In this document: in pieces, positions 58,578 through 64,000 of the stretch
How positions within the stretch are numbered: the stretch's first letter is position 1
Layout: the number at the start of each line of letters is the position of its first letter
Source: Antedon mediterranea
Taxonomy: Eukaryota > Echinodermata > Crinoidea > Comatulida > Antedonidae
NCBI RefSeq assembly: GCF_964355755.1
Contig: NC_092670.1
Location: 22,629,201-22,693,200 of the forward strand
Direction of reading: 5' to 3'
DNA: 64,000 nucleotides
Notes under the pieces: model-generated
The model's input: the letters and a program-made list of their open reading frames with translations, nothing else
What the model was told of the DNA's origin: nothing
The model's database searches: none
Position numbers and translations under genes: made by a program

Positions 58578-60181
58578 TTAGTTATCCGCATTCAGCGGAT
58601 AACTCCTTGTAACTGTATGAAATCATCTTTTTTTTTTTTTTTTTTTTCTGTATTATTCTTTCTTTCTGTCAATTTTGTGTCTCGCGTAACTCAAAAACGT
58701 GTAAACATAACATTTTATAACTTTGTCAACATGTGGGCATTCACGTGAAATTGTGCACCTCCTATTGTGAATGACATCAGAGTTGCGCAACATGACTTAC
58801 GCGCGTTTTTATGAATTTCGCGTATTTAACATAGATCAAAAACAATATAACAATTTAAATTGAAACTTAGCAAAAGATTAAGTTATATCTTGCGCTAACT
58901 GACTGTGAGAAAAAAATGGCATGTTTCACACGAAGTTACGCGCGCACGCGCGTTTGAAATTTCAAAATGCGAAATTTCAATTTCTAATCAACTTTCTACG
59001 CGTTTCATGTCATTTTGAGCATGTAAAAAATTCCCACGCGCGCGAAAATTTTTACGCACGCGGTGCACACGTAGCGTTAAAAACATATTTTTTTATCGTG
59101 ATTTATGTTTTTTCAGCCTTTTCTAGTAATTTTACCAACTTTTGAACAATTTTGACCTAAAATTACGTCATACGGGCACATCCAATTGGATAATTTACGT
59201 GCGTTTTTTATGAAAAAGTTCAAAAATTTGTCAAAATTCGTCAAAATTATGCCTTTTTTTAAACATTCATAGATTCTAAACTACGAGGTGAACTTTTTTT
59301 TAATTATATATTCTGGAAATTGATGAGTTGTAGATATGGAATCATGCATTAATATGGCTAATCGGACATTATAACGTCATCGTATGGCCACGCGAATATA
59401 AAATATAGGATTTTTATATCTTTCGTCATAGCGCATCACATTTAATAGAGCGCATCTCCACTTATCCGTTTTTTATTTTCACCCCGATGTTTATATTGTC
59501 TAGGTGAATGAACTATCTTTCGCATGAGTTAAAAATATTTTAATTTTTATGACGTCATCATGTCGAAAATTGTAAATAACGTGGGTCACTTATTTTCATC
59601 TTTACAGTAAATTTCAATCTGTTATAGCTCATCAGAATAAAAAGTGATAATCACGATTAAAACGTTTTCTGGAAGCTATGGGATTGTAGATACGAATTCA
59701 TGTAAACATTTTGCCAATCGGATGTTTTGACGTCATCATATGGCCAGTTGAATAAAAAAAGGCGTATTTTCATATTTTGCGTAATAGTTCATCACATTTA
59801 AAAGGGCGCGCATCTATATTTTACGTATTCAAATTTCTTCTACACGTTAATATATGGTTGCTGAGATAATGTCGTTCCGAAATTGCTATCTTAGTGTTTC
59901 ATTTTGATACCGTCGCCATGTTAAAAATAAGAATAAACGGGGGGTCTCGTAATGTCACCTATTCTACACTGTATGTAACATGTATACAGATTATACCGTT
60001 TGCACTGTATATACTATATGACACAAAATTGACAGAATTCAGCACTAACAGCATATGATATTCTTCAGTTCAGGTCATAATGCCATAATCTTTTTCCGTG
60101 TGCAAAATTCCAACGTATGACGTGCGCGTGGCGTTTGTCGTGCGGATAACTAACTCGTCAAAGTGACGAGTTCAAGTCTAG
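58578..60181 (+). mobile_element. Helitron-like unit 5 (long type)
   Basis: 1604 bp. The left hairpin TTAGTTATCCGCATTCAGCG is followed by a poly-T tract, with the usual body. It ends with the AAAGT-loop hairpin and CAAGTCTAG, a terminus intermediate between the two subfamilies. Confidence 0.85.
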
Positions 60182-61400
60182 TTGGTTATCCGCACTTGGC
60201 GGATAACCCCTTGTTATTGTCAGGATCTTTTTTTTTTTATTTTTTTTCTTTTTTTTCTTTTTTCTTCTTTCTTTCCACGAATTTTGTTGCAAGCATATCT
60301 CTAATTCTGGCTAACAAATGATTGTATAACTTTGTCATAAGATTGACCTATATCTGTAGATGTGCAAGAAACTTTGTTTTTTGATTTTTGAGTCGCGCAG
60401 CGTAAGTTACGCGCGATTTTATGAATTTCAATGATTGATCATAGATTAAAAACCAAAAGTCATTTTGTATTGAAACTTGGTGAAAATTTAGGTCATATCA
60501 TGCGCTAACTTTCTATGGATTAAAAATGGCATGGTTTTAAAAAGTTACGCGCGCACGCGCGTTTAAAATTTCAAAATATGTTAAATCAATTTCTAATCAA
60601 CTTTCTATGCGTTTCATGTCATTTTGAGCATTTCAAAAATTCCCACGCGTGCGCAAATTTTTTACGCGCGCGTGCGCACGTAGCGCAAAAACATCTTTTT
60701 TTTGCTTGATTTTTATTTTTTCAGCCTTTTCTAGTAAATTTATAAATTTTCAATCAATTTCGACTTATAATCACGTCACACGAGCACGTAGAATTGGATA
60801 ATTTGCGCGTGTTTTTGATGAAAAACTTCAAAAAATCGTCAAAATTAGACCTTTTTTTAAACAGTCATAACTTCTAAACTACGTGGTGAACTTTTTTAAA
60901 ATTACATATTCTGGAAGTAGATGAGTTGTTTTTCTTGAATCATGTATTGATATGGCTAACCGGACATTGTTACGTCATCGTATGGCCACCCGAATATAAA
61001 ATATAGGATTTTTTTCTCTTTCGTCATAGCTCGTCAAATTTAATAGAGCGCATCTCCACTTATCCGTATTCCATTTCACTTAATTTTTTTATATTGTCTA
61101 GATCAATCAATTATCTTTCGCATGATTCACCATTTTTAAAATTGTGATGACGTCATCATGTTCAAATGCGTCAATAACTTTGGTCACTTATTTTCACCTA
61201 TTCTGCACTGTATGTAGTACGTATACAGTATATAGTGTATACCGTACACACTTAGACGCGACACAAAATAGAGGGCTCACTAACATTTTTTCAATGGCAT
61301 AATCGTTTTTCTGCGCGCAATATTCTAACTTAGGTGTCATGCGCGTGGGTTTTGCGAGGCGGATAACCTAACTCGTCCGTAGTGACGAGTTCAAATCTAG
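60182..61400 (+). mobile_element. Helitron-like unit 6 (short type)
   Basis: 1219 bp. The left end is TTGGTTATCCGCACTTGGCG, then CTTGTTATTGTCAGGATC and poly-T. The right end is GCGGATAACC, the CGTAGT-loop hairpin and CAAATCTAG. Confidence 0.88.
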
Positions 61401-61444
61401 TTGGTTATCCGCACTTGGCGGATAACCCCTTGTTATTGTCAGGA

Positions 61445-61475
<31 letters not shown>

Positions 61476-62625
61476 CTATGTTATTCTTCTTTCTTTCCCC
61501 GAATTTTGTTCGCAGCACATCTCTATCTTGTGGCCAACATAAGATTGTATAACTTTGTCATAAGGTTGACCTATAGCTGTAGATGTGCAGCCAAGCTTTT
61601 GGACGATTTTGGAGTTGCGCAGCGTAAGTTACGCGCGATTTTATGAATTTCAATGATTGATCATAGAATAAAAACTAAAAGTTGTTTTGTATTGAAACTT
61701 TGTGAAAATTTAAGTGAGATCATGCGCAAACTTTCTATGGATTAAAAATGGCATGTTTCACAAAAAGTTACGCGCGCACGCGCGTTTGAAATTTCAAAAT
61801 GCGAAAAATCAATTTCTAATCAACTTTCTATGCGTTTCATGTCATTTTGAGCATTTCAAAAATTCCCACACGTGCGCAATTTTTTTACGCGCGCGTGCGC
61901 ACGTAGCGCAAAAACATCTTTTTTTTGCTTGATTTTTGTTTTTTCAGCCTTTTCTAGTACATTTACCAATTTTCAATCAATTTCGACTTAAAATCACGTC
62001 ATACGAGCACGTAGAATTGAACAATTTGCGCGCGTTTTTGAAGAAAAAGTTCAAAAATTCGTCAAAATTATGCCTTTTTTAAAACAGTCATAGATTCTAA
62101 ACTCCGAGGTGAAAATATTTAAAATTTCAGATTCTGGAAGTAGATGAGTTGTTTTTCTCGAATCATGCATTGATATGGCTAACCAGACATTGTGACGTCA
62201 TCGTATGGCCACCCGAATATAAAATATAGGATTTTTTTCTCTTTCGTCATAGCTCGTCAATTTAATAGAGCGCATCTCTACTTATCCTTATTCCATTTCA
62301 CTCAATTTTTTTATATTGTCTAGATCAATCAATTACCTTTCGCATGATCCACCATTTTAAAAATTGTGATGACGTCATCATATTCAAATGCGTCAATAAC
62401 TTTGGTCACTTATTTTCACCTATTCTGCACTGTATGTAGTACGTATACAGTATATAGTGTTATACCGTATATACTTAGACGCGACGCAACATAGAGAGCG
62501 CACTAACATTTTTCAATGCCATAATCGTTTTATTTTTTTGCGCGCACTATTCTAACGTATGACGTGCACGTGGCTTTTGCACTGCGGATAACCTAACTCG
62601 TCCGTAGTGACGAGTTCAAATCTAG
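61401..62625 (+). mobile_element. Helitron-like unit 7 (short type)
   Basis: 1225 bp, close to unit 6 along its whole length, with a longer poly-T after the left hairpin. The right hairpin and CTAG are intact. Confidence 0.88.
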
Positions 62626-63829
62626 TTGGTTATCCGCACTTGGCGGATAACCCCTTGTTATTGTCAGGATCTTTTTTTTTTTTTTCGATATTCTTCTTTC
62701 TTTCCACGAATTTTGTTCGCAGCGTATCTCTACTTCTAGCCAACATATGATTCTATAACTTTGTTATAAGATTGGCCTGTAGCTGTAGATGTGCAGGACA
62801 TTTTTTTTTTCGAATTTTGAGTCGCGCAGCGTAAGTTACGCGCGATTTTATGAATTTCAATGATTGATCATAGATTAAAAACTAAAAGTCATTTTGTATT
62901 GAAACTCGGTGAAAATTTAAGTCATATCATGCGCAAACTTTCTATGGATTAAAAATGGCATGTTTCACATAAAGTTACGCGCGCACGTGCGTTTAAAATT
63001 TCAAAATGCGTAAAATTAATTTCTAATCAACTTTCTACGCGTTCCAGGTCATTTTGAACATTTCAAAAATTCCCACGCATGCGCAATTTTTTTACGCGCG
63101 CGTGCGCACTTAGGGCAAAAACATCTTTTTTTTGCTTGATTTTTGTTTTTTCAGCCTTTTCTAGTAAATTTACCAATTTTCAATCAATTTCGACTTAAAA
63201 TCACGTCATACGAGCACGTAGAATTGAACAATTTGCGCGCGTTTTTGATGAAAAAGTTCAAAAATTCGTCAAAATTATGCCTTTTTTAAAACAGTCATAG
63301 ATTCTAAACTCCGTGGTGAACTTTTTTTAAATTTCAGATTCTGGAAGTAGATGAGTTGTAGATAAAAAATCATTTATCAATATGCCTAACCGGACATTGT
63401 GACGTCATAGTATGGCCACTCGAATATAAAATATAGGATTTTTGTCTCTTTCGCATAGCTCATCACATTTAATAGAGCGCATCTCCACTTATCCGTGTTT
63501 CATTTCCTCCCATTTTGTTATATTGTCTAGGCCAATCGATTATCTTTCGCATAATCTACGATTTTTTAAATTGCGATGACGTCATCATGTCCAAAAGCGT
63601 CAATAACTTTGGTCACTTATTTTCACCTATTCTGCACTGTATGTAATACGTATACAATATAATAGTGTTATACCGTATATACTTAGACGTGACGCAAAAT
63701 AGAGAGCGCACTAACATTTTTTCAATGCCGTAATCGTTTTTTTGCGCGCAATATTCTAACGTATGACGTGCACGTGGCTTTTGCGCTGCGGATAACCTAA
63801 CTCGTCCGTAGTGACGAGTTCAAATCTAG
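62626..63829 (+). mobile_element. Helitron-like unit 8 (short type)
   Basis: 1204 bp, the same structure as units 6 and 7. It ends CAAATCTAG at 63829. Confidence 0.88.
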
Positions 63830-64000
63830 TATTTATTTCTTTCTTTCCACACTTCTCTCCCATTTTTTGTGGGCAGCGTATCTCTAATTCTAGCCAACAG
63901 AAGATTGTATAACTTTGTCAAAAGATTGCCCTATATCTGTAGATGTGCAAGAAACTTTTTTTTTCAAATTTCGAGTCGCGCAGCGTAAGTTACGCGCGAT
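63830..64000 (+). mobile_element. Helitron-like unit 9 (cut by window end)
   Basis: It starts ATTTATTTCTTTCTTTCC with no left hairpin and is nearly identical to the start of unit 1 (52788). It continues beyond the window. Confidence 0.85.

Noticed and set aside
54306-61932. Recurrent short open frames (MFHKKLRAHARLKF-type) at 54306, 58921 and 61714
   Set aside because: They recur because the host units are copies of one repeat. They are short and broken in other units, and the frame is not preserved across indels.

Overview
This window is AT-rich animal genomic DNA. It carries two intron-rich host genes with canonical GT-AG splicing, embedded in a very dense field of transposons, satellites and foldback elements. 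The repeat types (a Deu/5S-like SINE, tRNA-derived SINEs, an OTU-bearing integrase gene and a Helentron) and the vertebrate-like WIPI2 exon structure fit a marine invertebrate deuterostome. An echinoderm is my best guess, but the sequence does not prove it.

Layout. 100-2640: a ~132-bp satellite of about 19 monomers with a visible six-monomer higher-order period. 3379-3590: an AT-rich hairpin and a long (TA)n tract. 3600-4080: two tandem ~270-bp units, each holding a tRNA-like gene. 4749-10962 (minus): a spliced three-exon gene encoding an H2C2/DD35E integrase fused to an OTU protease (847 aa, gypsy-integrase/Ginger type), with a possible piggyBac-like cysteine-rich remnant beyond its 3' end. 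8770-9560 and 12420-13500: a half copy and a full foldback copy of one repeat family.

15076-23058 (plus): a complete ten-exon WIPI2-type autophagy gene (460 aa), with a 5S-rRNA-derived SINE in its probable 3' UTR. 25452-29987 (plus): a complete eight-exon secreted GH29 alpha-L-fucosidase (454 aa). Its introns hold three tRNA-derived SINEs and a TA-flanked MITE, one SINE nested inside the MITE. 30633-30808: an ~80-bp-arm hairpin element.

35705-44977 (minus): one uninterrupted 3090-codon Helentron-type Helitron protein. In order it has an N-terminal hydrophobic segment, a PHD finger, a papain-like cysteine protease-like region, an OTU protease, an 18-residue repeat array, a cysteine-rich domain, the HUH Rep nuclease, a PIF1 helicase and an endonuclease/exonuclease/phosphatase domain. 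It is bounded by tandem repeats on both sides (34370-35380 and 45524-50275). 50602-52176: a 1575-bp non-autonomous element with ~83-bp inverted ends and a perfect 9-bp target duplication (Mutator-like), full of short palindromes. 52660-64000: a head-to-tail array of at least eight 1.1-1.7-kb Helitron/Helentron-like non-autonomous units, each ending in a hairpin plus CTAG. A decayed relative lies at 31269-33480.

The two host genes are functionally independent (autophagy and lysosomal/secreted glycan breakdown). The most notable features are the multi-protease Helentron, a related OTU module in two unrelated transposon-type genes about 35 kb apart, and the tandem array of hairpin-terminated units.
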